A stretch of 64,000 nucleotides of DNA from Athripsodes cinereus (lineage: Eukaryota > Arthropoda > Insecta > Trichoptera > Leptoceridae): positions 18,979,746 through 19,043,745 of the forward strand of contig OX388324.1 in the NCBI GenBank assembly GCA_947579605.1, given 5' to 3'. The notes beneath the pieces were generated by a model. That model was not told the DNA's origin. It saw nothing but the letters and a program-made list of their open reading frames with translations, and made no database searches. This document shows positions 1-10,394 of the stretch, in pieces. Each line of letters starts with the position of its first letter. Position 1 is the first letter of the stretch. Position numbers and translations under genes: made by a program.

Positions 1-300
1 CAGAAAGTAATAGTGAAAATATGTTGCCAAATGATATATAATATTTGTATAAAAAATTTCATGACAAAAAAACAACATCTTCTGTCTCCGGATTGACCTT
101 GAAGTTTTGAAAATAATGAAAAAATCCCATATTCTCATATTGGTATTAGGCATGTTAATTTATTTAGATTTTATAATTGTTTATTCAATAAAATAACATT
201 TGTTTACATATGTACCAATATATTTAAATAAACATAAATTATTTAAAAAATATATATATATATATATTTATAAATATAGTTTATAGTGATTATTTATTAA

Positions 301-2592
301 TTAATTGGGAATAAAATCTTTTTTGCTCTCAAATTGTGGCATTATACTACGAGATGCTATCTTAGCTTTTATAAAGCCTTCTCTTGATAATTTTGTGCAT
401 AAAGTTGCTGAGGCTTCTGTTACAGCCTTAACAGATCTTTCCACTGCTTGTGTATGACAGGGCAAACGCAAAAAAATGAATTTATCTTCGCCACCACGTG
501 CAATAAATGTTTGAAGATCTTCATCAGATACTTTTTGTAATATCGGTGGTTCAGTTATATTTTGCTGCCAGTCTATTAGGTCATAGTATATGGCAGCTTC
601 AAAATTCACATTTGGCACTTGAAAGAGTCTGATATTGTTTTGCTGAGCGGTGCGAGCTTTCATTATACGGCGCGCAGCTAATTCTTTTATATGCTTTTGA
701 GGATCAGTTAACATCGCTAGTAATAAATTTTCCGGGTGAGCAAAATAGCTATTTCTTTGAATTACAGGATCTACTACGGATTTGAGTTCATCTGATAAAT
801 ATCTGGATAAGAAAATTAACTTCCATAGGTGACGGGATCCATCATTGCAGGTGGGGTGACATTTTATTGCAAACCAAGTTGGAGCATAAACCTTGACAAT
901 ATAAGTTGCTAAGGTGATCAGTTTTTCTGAAGGAAACTCTGTAGAAGTATAATATATAGTCGCAGAATTCTATTAGCTCGTGTAAGCCATCTAGCGTGAG
1001 ACATTTTTCCTGGGGCTCTATTTGCCAACTCATCGGGAAATATTCCAGTCGAAATAGCTGATACAATTTTGTATAAATATAATTGATCTGTGCTCAAATC
1101 TTGAAAGGATAAATTAGGCATTTCCGTTGTGATTATCTGGAACTTAACAATTGGTTTTTCTTCACATTTTTCAAGTTCCTTTCCTATCTGGCCCGAAAGA
1201 GTATTAGGACCTGATGTGGGACCATCAATATATTCAAACAAATGCCTGAATGGTAACTCATTCATATGCAATAGGCAAATGATCCATTGTAATGGTTTAT
1301 CTAACGTTTTTTCAAATAAACGTATCACTCCACCAAACTTTCCAACATTTACATTTGTTCCATCACATCCGATGGCAAGTAAATTGTCAAAGGATTTTTT
1401 TTCTCCTGAAAAGAAATCTGATATTGCTCTTTCAATCGCCTTTGCTGTTCCAGATGTTGGCACGACATATCCCAAGTATTTTGAATCGGGTTCTTTTATC
1501 AGTGAAATATGCTCTTCAATTATTGTTCCTCTATATTCTCTTCCACTTTTTTTTCTTATAACTAGAGTTTTATCTTTACGACCATCAAAGTATAAAGCTG
1601 AAACTCGCATATTTTTATCTTGTTTCATAATATTTTCTCTTATTTTCTTTCGTTCTCTGCGTATTTTGTTCTTGTCTAAAATTGGAACATTAGACTTTGT
1701 ATCATGAAGTACTGATGAAGCAATAGCTGCTGCTGCTCTGTCTGATACGCTATACCTGTCGCAAGTTTTGGCCAAAGTGGGAAAATCTACGGTTGCAGTA
1801 ATCTTTTTGCGATATGTTTTAGAAGTGAAAGTAATGTCAGATGTGGATGAACTGGAAGGCGAAGATATTGAAGAACTCGAAATATTTGATGTTGCTTCCT
1901 CGTCAAATGTTTTTGATCGAGAGATAGACTTTTGCCTGCGAATTTTTCTTTGTTGACGATTTTGTAGTTGTTTGGTTACGATCACATCTATGTTTCCAAT
2001 AATCATCTTTCTTGAAGTTCGCTGATCGACTAAGAAGTTTTGCTCTTGCACTGGCACTTTGCGATCTCTTGGACAAGAGCATTCATTGATTTCTCTACAT
2101 TTACATGTCGAGATATTTTTTTTTTTTTGTAAAAAGATATATCTGGGTTTTTGTTATAAACCCAAATACAACCTTATACACCTTTCACAGTAAGCTAAAA
2201 GCTTGTGTCGTGAAAGGGGAGTTTGCCGGCACCTGGGATCGAACCCCGAACAATAATTTACTGTTACATTGAAATTCTTCCAGCTTTTTTGCTGGTATCT
2301 TGGGATGTGATTTTAAGATGTTTTTATACTTTGAATGATAGTATTTCAACATCTGTGTAACTCTCAAATGTGTAACTATAGGAATCGAAGACGTCCTCCA
2401 TATGTCTTCTACCGTGGTTGTTACAATATTTGCTATTTTTTGAAATGATGGGTGTTTTTTGGTATTTGTTAATTTATGTCTTGTCCACTCGTAAAACTTC
2501 ATAACTTCTCCGTAGGTTGGCAAAACATTGCCTTTAATATCATGAATTTCACCTAGCACAGGACACTTTGATGATTTCCGAGTCCGATTCAT
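301..2592 (-). pseudogene. Transposase-like protein, broken by a SINE insertion and one frameshift
   Basis: Read from 2592 down to 301, three pieces belong to one protein of roughly 720 residues. Piece 1 (2592 to about 2250) starts MNRTRKSS and ends at a SINE. Piece 2 (about 2098 to 935) resumes with a Cys cluster (CKCREINECSCP), then FLVDQRTSRKMIIGNID, LYFDGRKDKT and the motif GCDGTNVN followed by CLLHMNELPFRHLF. A one-base frame change near 930-945 leads into piece 3, whose open frame runs back to about 900 (KVYAPTWFAIKCHP), then LPCHTQAVERSVKAV, and stops at 301. I know this arrangement from uncharacterised multicopy proteins in insects and cnidarians. The spaced Asp, Asp and Glu with an inner Cys-His motif suggest an RNase H-fold DDE transposase; that role is inferred. 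Its position inside matching inverted repeats supports it. It is inactive here. Confidence 0.65.
2117..2250 (-). mobile_element. tRNA-derived SINE (family A), 5'-truncated, inside the transposase gene
   Basis: On the minus strand the pol III B box GGTTCGATCCC (2235-2245) is followed by the family tail: ACTGTGAAAGGTGTATAAGG, then TGGGTTTATAACAAAAACCCA, a short hairpin, and an A/T run. The same tail follows tRNA-like heads at 23.8 and 24.4 kb. The A-box half is missing. It separates pieces 1 and 2 of the transposase-like gene and so landed after the DNA transposon. Confidence 0.75.
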
Positions 2593-2989
2593 AGTAATAA
2601 CGTGCGCGAAGCGCGTACAAACACAACAATCACTCGAAACGGCAGAAGCAATACTGACATCATTAGCGCCCGAATTGGTACCAGTGCAGGTACCTGTGGG
2701 ACTGCAATACGCAAAACACGTGCAAACAAGACCCTTGTCTGTGATTGGTGTACCTACTTGTTTGATTTAACTTGTCTCGTGAGATTATATCTCAACACGC
2801 AGTAATGTTTATACTAGCTAGAAAATAAGATAAAAAACACATTTTTATGAAACTTCAAGGTCAATCCGGAGACAGAAGATAACTTTCAAATCGAAAAATA
2901 TTTTTCATACGTAACTTTAACGACATTTAGCACTTATCTATCACTATTACGTTTTCAATATCAAAAAAAAAAAATTTCGGCCCGGCCTA

Positions 2990-5900
2990 ATGCCTAAGCC
3001 AAAGATGGAAGCAATGGTGGTATCATCCGAGGAGTTCAGCATTCTTTTGACAAGATTTGAGGAATTTCTTAGGAAAGATAGTGTTAATCCTGAGACACTG
3101 GGCATGAGGGTGGATCGGCTTCAGGAGGCTTTCCGGGAATGGAGTGAGACCCCAGACAAGGAGCGGGATTTCATTGGAAGGCTGGACCTTGAAGATCGGT
3201 ACTTCCAGGCGGTAGGTGATGCTAAGGACGCCATCGCAAGGAATTCAGATCAACAAAAGGCTCCCAGTGCCTCGGCGTTAACATTCAAGTTGCCTGCCAT
3301 TACTTTGCCGACATTCGAGGGGAAATATGAAGAATGGTGTTATTTTCGAGATACATTTAAGTCGTTGGTCATTGATCAACAGATGTCTGACTCACAGCGA
3401 CTTCATTATTTACTTTCATGTGTTAAGGGGAGTGCATTGAGTGTTGTTTCAGGACTGGACGTCACGGGAAGCAACTTCAAGGTGGCATGGAACTTATTAG
3501 AGGAGCGGTTCCAAAACAAGAGATTAATGGTAAGCAAACACATTGGTTCTTTGTTTTCCAGAGATAAGGTGAGAGGAGACCGATATGCTGATCTGCGGAA
3601 ACTAGTTGACAGTACCCAGGTACATGTTCAGGCGCTTCGTTCGCTGGGATTGTCTGTAGAACATTGGGATCCAATGTTGGTTCATATTACAGCACAGAGA
3701 TTGGATAATGAAACGCGTGCTATGTGGGAAGCAGCTCCCATACCTGAGGAGCTGCCTACCTTCCGGGACCTGATGCAGTGGCTGGCCGACAGGGCCAGGG
3801 TCCTGGAGAGCGTGGGCAGATCAGCCCCAGCCTTTGAGCCGTCATGCAGCCAACGGAAGGTCAACAACTCTAATGGTAAGCACGTCTTTCACTCATTTAA
3901 TGACAATTGTGTATTGTGCCAGAGTCAACACCAAGTATATTGCTGCCCCACCTTCCGAGGGTTGTCAAAGGACAAAAGGTTTGAGTTAGTCAAAAAGCAT
4001 AAGCTCTGCTTTAACTGCCTCAGTAATAATCACATTGTAGAAAAGTGTGTTAGCAAAAGCAACTGCAAGGAGTGTGGTGCTAAACATCATACTATGATAC
4101 ATTATAGTAAGTTCAATGATAGAAAAGATCAGAAGGATGCTAATCCGTTGATAGAGACACCTGTGACAATCCACACTGCCAGTGTCGCCTCTGGGGAGTG
4201 TCTACTGGCAACCGCCAAGGTCAAAGTTAAAGGCGCACAGGGAATCATGCTCTGTGCGAGAGCTTTATTAGACTCGGGAGCTCAGTCTAATTTTATCTCA
4301 CAATCTCTAGTCAACAAACTTAAGATGAAAACTTACAAAGTTGATATACCCGTTAGCGGTATACAAAAGCAAATATTAAATATTCATAGAGGAGCCGATA
4401 TTGTCCTTAAGTCTTTATGTTCTAGGTATGAGGCCACAGTAGCCTGCCTAGTACTACCACAAATAACACAGGAACTGCCAAGAGCTACATTCAGCAGGGA
4501 CCAGATTGAAATTCCGGCTGGAATGACTTTGGCAGATCCCGATTTCAACGTATCAGCTCCGGTTGATCTACTACTGGGAGCGCAGATCTTCTGGAAAATA
4601 CTAGGGCATGGGAGAGTCCACCTGGGACCTGATATGCCTACCATGTGCTATACTGAATTGGGATGGGTGATATCTGGACAACTTCATTTCGACAATACAC
4701 AAGTGAACAGGCCAGTATCTTGTCATCTTTCTTTAACAAAATTAAATAAATCCATTGAAAAATTTTGGGAAGTGGAAGAGTTGAAGGCTTCTCCTGAACC
4801 TTCCCAAGAGCAAGTATTGTGTGAGGAGAATTTCTTGAAACATGCACATAGAAATGACGTAGGAAGATTTATTGTAGCGCTACCTTTTAAGCGACCTCCC
4901 ATTCTAGGAGAATCATATAACATAGCGGCTAATAGCTTGTTATCTTTAGAAAGAAGATTTAAGAAAAATCCCATACTCAAAGAGAAATACACAGATTTTA
5001 TGAAAGAATACCTTTCATTGGGACACATGTCTCCTTATGAAGACTTGAGCAGTGTCCAATGCTTTATTACTCATCATGCAGTATTCAAAGAAGAAAAAAT
5101 TAGAGTAGTATTCAATGCAAGTATGAAATCTAGTAACGGGAAATCTATTAACGATTTCTTAGCAGTTGGACCTAAAACCCAAAAGGAATTGCATAGTATC
5201 TTACTACATTTCAGGAAGTTTGCCTGTGCAATATCCGCAGATATAGATAAGATGTACAGACAGGTGTTGGTGAGAGAAGAAGATCGAGTTTATCAAACAA
5301 TTTTGTGGAGGGAGCATGAAGATCAACGTGGCAGGCTAGAGCACTCTCAATTGCCAGAATTACAAAAGCATCCAATTTTACTACCTGCCAACCATGTATA
5401 TACAGAGTTACTAGCAAAACATTATCATTTGTCTAATCTACATTTAGGTGTAAACGGTGTATTGAATTTGCTAAGAGAAAAGTACTGGCTTATCAATGGA
5501 CGCAACGTTGTTAAAAAGGTATTCAGAAAATGTATTTTGTGTTTCAGGTACAAACCCAAAACCATGGAACAGATCATGGCGCCTCTTCCTGGTGACGCAC
5601 TGAGGCCCATACGACCTTTCGCAGTAACAGCGATTGATTACGCCGGACCTGTTTTGATGAAATCAGGGCTAACTAGAAAATCAACTCCTATAAAAGCTTA
5701 CATTGCTGTATTTTGTTGTTTGGTAACTCACGCCATCCACCTCGAGCTTGTTACGAGTCTTTCGACAGACTCTTTTCTTAATACTCTCAAAAGATTCATT
5801 TCCCGTAGAGGAAGACCTGCTAAAATATATTCTGACAACGGCACCAACTTCGTGGGAGCAAGGGGTGAATTGCGTGAGTTGCATAGAATGTTGATTTCTT

Positions 5901-6532
5901 CTGATGAGGCTATTTCCAATTATGCATCATTTAGAGATATACAATGGCATTTTTCTCCTCCAAGAAGTCCCCACCACAATGGTTTGTGTGAGTCAAACAT
6001 AAAAGTTATGAAGGCAATGCTCAAGAAAACATTGTCTTCTTCTTTACTTAATCATGATACTTTGTCTACTGTCTTAGCCCAGATTGAGTGCTGCCTGAAC
6101 AGTCGTCCCCTCTCCCCATTATCATCAGACCCTTCCGACTTGTCAGCCCTTACTCCTAACCATTTCCTACTCGCTGGCGATGCTTGCCTGGGTTCAGAGG
6201 ACCTGTTCACGAGGACCTCCGTCAACAAGTTGCACAATTATAATTCACTAATTACTATTATTTCTTTGTTCTGGGAGCAATGGAGTAAGAGCTGCATTGT
6301 GGAATGTCAGAAGAGGTATAAATGGAAGGCTACTTCCAGACCAGTTAGAAAAGATGACTTAGTTTTGATGAAGGAAGACTCATCTCCTCCACTCAGATGG
6401 CCTCTTGCTCGTGTAGTGTCGTTGCATCCTGGACCAGATGGTCGGATAAGGGTAGTCACACTTCGAACCAGTCAAGGCTTATACCAGCGAGGCATCACTA
6501 GTTTGTGTTTATTACCTTATCAAGATGAGTAA
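2990..6532 (+). CDS. BEL/Pao retrotransposon gag-pol polyprotein, internally deleted
   Basis: A single open frame of 1180 residues encodes Gag and Pol of a BEL/Pao LTR retrotransposon. In order: a Gag domain of the DUF1759 type around residues 100-270 (TLPTFEGKYEEWCYFRDTFK); Cys/His zinc-binding clusters about 307-373 (CFNCLSNNHIVEKC, CKECGAKHH); an aspartic protease of the DUF1758 type with LLDSGAQSNFIS near 430; the first part of reverse transcriptase with SADIDKMYRQ near 750; then, at about 775, an abrupt jump to the integrase zinc-binding region (HLGVNGVLNLLREKYW) and the integrase core, whose catalytic residues sit in AIDYAGPV, YSDNGTNFVG and CESNIKVM. The YxDD active site of reverse transcriptase and all of RNase H are absent, yet the frame is kept. 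Complete relatives are several hundred residues longer. It could not replicate alone but could supply Gag and integrase. No envelope gene is seen. Confidence 0.93.
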   Translation: MPKPKMEAMVVSSEEFSILLTRFEEFLRKDSVNPETLGMRVDRLQEAFREWSETPDKERDFIGRLDLEDRYFQAVGDAKDAIARNSDQQKAPSASALTFKLPAITLPTFEGKYEEWCYFRDTFKSLVIDQQMSDSQRLHYLLSCVKGSALSVVSGLDVTGSNFKVAWNLLEERFQNKRLMVSKHIGSLFSRDKVRGDRYADLRKLVDSTQVHVQALRSLGLSVEHWDPMLVHITAQRLDNETRAMWEAAPIPEELPTFRDLMQWLADRARVLESVGRSAPAFEPSCSQRKVNNSNGKHVFHSFNDNCVLCQSQHQVYCCPTFRGLSKDKRFELVKKHKLCFNCLSNNHIVEKCVSKSNCKECGAKHHTMIHYSKFNDRKDQKDANPLIETPVTIHTASVASGECLLATAKVKVKGAQGIMLCARALLDSGAQSNFISQSLVNKLKMKTYKVDIPVSGIQKQILNIHRGADIVLKSLCSRYEATVACLVLPQITQELPRATFSRDQIEIPAGMTLADPDFNVSAPVDLLLGAQIFWKILGHGRVHLGPDMPTMCYTELGWVISGQLHFDNTQVNRPVSCHLSLTKLNKSIEKFWEVEELKASPEPSQEQVLCEENFLKHAHRNDVGRFIVALPFKRPPILGESYNIAANSLLSLERRFKKNPILKEKYTDFMKEYLSLGHMSPYEDLSSVQCFITHHAVFKEEKIRVVFNASMKSSNGKSINDFLAVGPKTQKELHSILLHFRKFACAISADIDKMYRQVLVREEDRVYQTILWREHEDQRGRLEHSQLPELQKHPILLPANHVYTELLAKHYHLSNLHLGVNGVLNLLREKYWLINGRNVVKKVFRKCILCFRYKPKTMEQIMAPLPGDALRPIRPFAVTAIDYAGPVLMKSGLTRKSTPIKAYIAVFCCLVTHAIHLELVTSLSTDSFLNTLKRFISRRGRPAKIYSDNGTNFVGARGELRELHRMLISSDEAISNYASFRDIQWHFSPPRSPHHNGLCESNIKVMKAMLKKTLSSSLLNHDTLSTVLAQIECCLNSRPLSPLSSDPSDLSALTPNHFLLAGDACLGSEDLFTRTSVNKLHNYNSLITIISLFWEQWSKSCIVECQKRYKWKATSRPVRKDDLVLMKEDSSPPLRWPLARVVSLHPGPDGRIRVVTLRTSQGLYQRGITSLCLLPYQDE

Positions 6533-7439
6533 CGAGGGTACCAGCGAGATATTTGTTCAAGACTAAGATCCTCCAAAACATAATGTATTCATATCACTAT
6601 ATTCATGTAACTATTCAGAAAAACAAGCTCACAATTACACTCGAGCATAGGTATAAACATTCCACCTTTTAACATTTTTTCTCATTACGATAGACTGTTG
6701 GAGTTTTTTGATGTTAAGTGCAACAGACTCATGAAGTCTGTATCTCTACGAGTTCCTGTAACAAGTGATATTTCATGTTTTTCTTTGCTTTTGCTTTGCA
6801 AATACTTATTTTGCTGACCACTATTTACTTGATATATAATACAATACATACCTGTGAATCAAGATAACTTTAATGAGTGTTAACTAAGCATTCTCAATAT
6901 CCTACTACTTATTATTTATATTGTTATGTATCTATTAAGTATTAATTGCTCTAAGAAACATTTCTTATTTTTTATTTGCATATTGTTGTAATCTATATTA
7001 TTAATATAATAGTTTGAACATTGATTCAGTGTCTCTAGTATTGCTTTCCAATATTCAATTTATTTCATATTTACCTGTAAGATTTTTATGTCAGTAACAT
7101 CTCACATATGTATTATCTTTCAAGAGCACTGTCTAAATCTTTTATGCAAATGTAACTTTACTTATGAATACTTTTATCTTTCTACTACTTGTTATGGTTA
7201 TATACCTACTCATGCATATATCTTTGTATCACATATAACTTATATACTTTTTATTGAATGTACACATGTATTATCTTTATTTGTTAATCAACTTATCTTG
7301 TATATGTTATTTTTAGAGTCTTAACAATTTGCCTGTTATTGACCGACTACCAGCTTACTTACCAATGATTAATGGTTGTATAATTCAATTTTCTTAAACT
7401 GTAAATGAAATACATAAACTCTTCTCATAGTTTCTATAT
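6533..7439 (+). other. AT-rich 3' region of the BEL element, no gene
   Basis: About 900 bp follow the BEL stop codon without a frame that looks coding. A 78-codon frame at 7088-7324 has a low-complexity, very AT-driven composition and no recognisable motif. Part of this may belong to the LTR: an alternative LTR start, TGTTCAAGAC near 6554, cannot be excluded because no second LTR is present for comparison. Confidence 0.5.
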
Positions 7440-7886
7440 TGTTGGGCCGGGAGCTTTGGATAAACTCATAATTATTATTTTCAACATTAAACGAATAAAA
7501 TGGACAGCATACCGACATCTATGGAAGTCTTTGTAAAGTTCATGTAGACAAATTGAAGTATGAATACGGTCATGCGTTTTTTTTTATTTTTGTCTGGCCA
7601 CAGTGTCTGATACCAACCGTAGCTTATAATCTTTTGTTGCAAGTATTGTTTATTGTTGTATAAATAATGTAATAAGCACGGCGAAGCGTTGCTTCAATAT
7701 TCTATTTATTCTCTTGATTGCTTCTTTCCAGTGTAGTTCGCTCATACAGCATACAGTAACTTCAGTATTTACCACGTTTATATCAAATTATACATTTATA
7801 AAGTTGTGTTACTTGTTCATTGTTCCTTTCATAATAAATGTTAAATAGTTTAAATAGTGATTTTACTACATATTCCCGTTTCAACA
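7440..7886 (+). repeat. Possible 3' LTR of the BEL element
   Basis: The segment starts TGTTGGGCCGGGAGC and ends TTTCAACA, giving the TG...CA ends and short TGTTG/CAACA inversion common in BEL LTRs. It holds AATAAA signals near 7493 and 7833. No clear polypurine tract precedes it and no 5' LTR lies in the window, so both borders are provisional. A TGG three bases past the end (7890-7892) would fit a primer-binding site if this were a 5' LTR of another copy. Confidence 0.35.
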
Positions 7887-8619
7887 TATTGGAGAACAAA
7901 GAAGGAATCAAAATCAAATATACAGTCCGCTACAGACAAAGGAAAATAACTGGAATTCTCTCCTTATTGCAATAAATACCTGGACCACAAGGAGAACATA
8001 GAATCATCCAATACATCCACCCACCCATCAACAAACGTTTAGTAGGTATTAATTATTTAAGTCTATTGAAGTCTAAAGGCTGAATCAATGAGTTATAACT
8101 GAGAAATAATGAATTTACGTCATGAGTCATTACGTGACGTAAGTCACATTAAGACAAAATATAATGATTTTTATTAATTCTTCTAATAGTCACTCAGAAT
8201 TTTATTTCCAAATTCAAATTCTGCAGTCACTGGATCACAATTCACTGGCGTATACAAGATTGTGTAGGTGTTAAAGTTCTCCTTGGAATACGTATGAGGG
8301 AAACTACGACAGTTTGTGAAGGACAAAGACAGGAATGTATACCTTTATTATTTATTTATTTATTTTATAAAATTCACGGCATAAGCCTATTACATGTATA
8401 TACATAATTATACATACAATTTATAAGTTTAACAATGACAAAATTATATTAAAATCAAGAAAACCAAATGACCAAACAGCAAACAGAGAACCAAATTTTG
8501 TATGCTACACGCAATGTGAGCCAATATAAATTAATTATACATATATAAATACATTCATGATCCTTATAAATACATTATGATCCTTAATGTCAACTTCGAT
8601 AGATAAAAAAATGTGCTAT
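7887..8619. other. No gene; unassigned AT-rich DNA
   Basis: I see no coding frame. A TTTATTTATTTATT run at 8345-8366 followed by AATTCACGGCATAAGCC resembles the antisense 3' tail of a LINE (a similar tail with ACGGCTTACGCC is at 28.99-29.06 kb). A palindromic patch with ACGTCA/TGACGT words lies near 8116-8140. Confidence 0.4.
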
Positions 8620-8784
8620 AATATAAAATATAAAAAACACTGTTTTATGTTTCTCTTGTAAATTTAGTTTATACTCCGCCCTGATGATGCCAATATATTG
8701 GTGAAAGCGCTAGGCGTAATTGTAGTATACTTTGGTATACATTAATGTGAAACATAAAACAGTGTTTTTTATATTTTATATTAT
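8620..8784 (+). mobile_element. Short TIR element carrying a hammerhead-like ribozyme
   Basis: Perfect 36-bp inverted repeats (8620-8655 and 8749-8784) with the core AAAACACTGTTTTATGTTTC enclose a 93-bp centre that holds a hammerhead-like motif at 8670-8729. A second, 5'-shortened copy lies at 26.79-26.93 kb. The ends CACTGTTT and AAACAGTG recur in the elements at 10.4 and 54 kb. It encodes no protein and is either a non-autonomous DNA element or a fragment of a ribozyme-bearing retroelement. Confidence 0.75.
8670..8729 (+). ncRNA. Hammerhead-ribozyme-like motif, type I layout
   Basis: Core CTGATGA (8681-8687) and GAAA (8703-8706) flank stem II, CCAA (8690-8693) paired with TTGG (8698-8701), loop TATA. 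Stem I pairs CGCC (8677-8680) with GGCG (8713-8716) and, past an internal loop, TATACT (8670-8675) with AGTATA (8724-8729). Stem III is the self-complementary GCGC (8707-8710) closed by A8706 and T8711. The predicted cleavage follows A8712. Such a short stem III is known in hammerheads that work as dimers. One unpaired T (8688) after CTGATGA departs from the textbook core, but every copy in this window has it. Confidence 0.65.
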
Positions 8785-9270
8785 TAAAATGTTGTTTCAC
8801 AATGTCAACACTGAAACATTAAATTTAATTTAAAAAGTGCTATATTTGTAAATGTACATAATATATACTCGTACCAATGTATGTGCTAATCCCAGAAAAC
8901 TCATTTTAATTTTCTGTGCAATTTTAAACGAGATATTCAGGATTTCAGGATGGGAGGTATCTTTCATCGCTGAACTTAAATTGTTAAATGATGTTGGTAG
9001 GTACGTTTTTACTTATTTTATTTACCAAGACACTCAAAAGCTCCTAAAACAAAACAGGAGACCCTACATAGTAAAAATGTTTTTTAATATCTTCGAGGTT
9101 GAAAATTCCTTAGCAATATTTTTTTCTATTTATTTAGGTTTGGGTGATATTTTTTCAGACATTATTACTATTTTTATTATAACTACATTATTATCTACAA
9201 TATTGTGGAGAGGTTGGCTGGAAGATATTAAAAAAATCGGTTATTTTATCGCAATAATCTAAAAAAAAGC
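8785..9270 (+). repeat. Degenerate copy of interspersed repeat R
   Basis: Around 8930-9065 the words GATATTCAGGATTTCAGGATGGGAGG, read here in part as CAGGATGGGAGG, ATCGCTGAACTTAAATTG, AAGACACTCAAAAG and CAGGAGACCC follow the order of the repeat R consensus seen at 25.4, 55.4, 57.5 and 60.9 kb. A 136-codon frame crosses it (8852-9262) but shows no domain and I treat it as chance. Confidence 0.45.
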
Positions 9271-9901
9271 AATTCATATTTCTTCTTACACAGCAGCGTC
9301 AATAAATTTATTGACAAAATAAAAAAAAGTTTTTTTTTGTGTGATATTGGAAACCATAAAATAAACTAAGTAATTTTGCTTTCGATACAAAGCTGTGAAT
9401 GTTATTTAAATTATATATACACATACTTAAAGAAAATATCTCTGCATATTTTTAGTAGGAATATTTGAATAATCATATCGATTGATTAAAAAAGGGTATT
9501 GAAAGTTTATTGTCTACGTGCTTTCCTTTTCCTGTATCTCTTTTGAGAGTAACCAATGAACCAATTGTAGGCCATGAATATACAACATGTCCTTTCTGTG
9601 CTATTAAAACATTATTTTATTAAGATATTCAGGGTAGGTTGCACAACTCTTCACTGCTGAATCGTATACGTAAAATTAATGTCTTAAGTATGATGTGCTA
9701 TGGACATTTAACAAGACCCTAGAAAACCAAATTCCTCCTTCTCTAGCGCAAGAATGAAAAGTTCTTCCAATCTTCAGAGTCTTGTCCAGTCCTAGGATTA
9801 CAGCCCTGTCCAAGGAATCACCAAATAAGGTAACGTTGGACATTCATAACCTTTATGATGGTTTCATGTGTTAAATTTTCATATGTGACCTGATACAACT
9901 A
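9271..9901. other. No gene recognised
   Basis: AT-rich DNA with stop codons in all frames. Nothing I can assign to a repeat or gene. Confidence 0.5.
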
Positions 9902-10160
9902 TCATCATCATCATCATCGTCCTCAACGCTCCTCTCGGGAGCACAGGCCAGAAACCAGCCTCCTCCATGCAGAGCGTCTCTGTGCCAATCGCGTCACGAC
10001 CTCTTTCCATGATATTCCCTGCACTCTGATTTCATTGTCATAGGAACGGTGTATTGTGAAAGAGGGACGCCCGGGCCGACGGACCCCTTAAGGATGGAAG
10101 AACAGTGCTCTTTTTGGCCAACTTTTATGGCCGACCTCATACAATGATTAATTTTTAAGA
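9902..10160 (-). mobile_element. LINE-like 3' end with ATC repeat tail
   Basis: An (ATC)n run at 9902-9918 leads into CCTCAACGCTCCTCTCGGGA and CAGAAACCAGCCTCCTCCAT. The same order recurs at 47145-47240 and, decayed, at 51960-52080. A simple-repeat end next to conserved sequence fits the 3' end of a non-LTR retrotransposon on the minus strand. The family is not named. Confidence 0.5.
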
Positions 10161-10199
10161 TAACCTCGACATCTCTCTCTCTCTCCCTGGGCAATTATT

Positions 10200-10345
10200 A
10201 ATCCCACATGATGGTGGGGTCTGCCATTTTTGTCTTTCGCCGCCACTCGGCTCTATTCTGTGCGTCCTCCGGGGAAGCTCCGCAGTCTCTCATGTCTTGC
10301 TTCACAACCTCGCGCCACCTCCACTTGGGTCTTCCTCGAATAAGA
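10200..10345 (-). mobile_element. RTE-like LINE, C-terminal coding tail
   Basis: The minus strand reads RWREVVKQDMRDCGASPEDA, then a WRRKTKMADPTIMWD ending at a stop. This is the familiar end of insect endonuclease-reverse-transcriptase LINE proteins. The same tail stands on the plus strand at 12240-12360. Confidence 0.7.
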
Positions 10346-10394
10346 TAACCTCGACATCATACCTCATCAAATATATAATAGTATTTTGAAATGA

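Larger units (their letters stand above)
1..2966 (-). mobile_element. DNA transposon with long terminal inverted repeats, left end cut by the window
   Basis: A perfect 31-bp inverted repeat lies at 77-107 and 2850-2880. A second inverted match, GTAATAGTGA, lies at 7-16 and 2941-2950, exactly 60 bp outside the first on both sides. The 60 bp between are visibly related (for example GTATAAAAAA against GTATGAAAAA). This makes a diverged terminal repeat of at least 100 bp, of which the left end runs off the window. The right end falls between 2951 and 2989, so the target duplication cannot be read. The only coding content is the broken minus-strand gene at 301-2592. The element ends within 40 bp of the BEL start codon, so it probably inserted into the BEL leader. 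The superfamily is not assigned. Confidence 0.75.

Noticed and set aside
1129..1707. 192-codon plus-strand frame
   Set aside because: It is antisense to the transposase-like gene, whose motifs are on the minus strand.
8852..9262. 136-codon plus-strand frame with hydrophobic stretches
   Set aside because: It crosses a degenerate repeat R copy and its hydrophobicity follows from AT-rich composition.
9902..9918. ATC repeat as a plain microsatellite
   Set aside because: The same sequence follows an ATC run at 47.1 kb, so it is better read as a retroelement tail.
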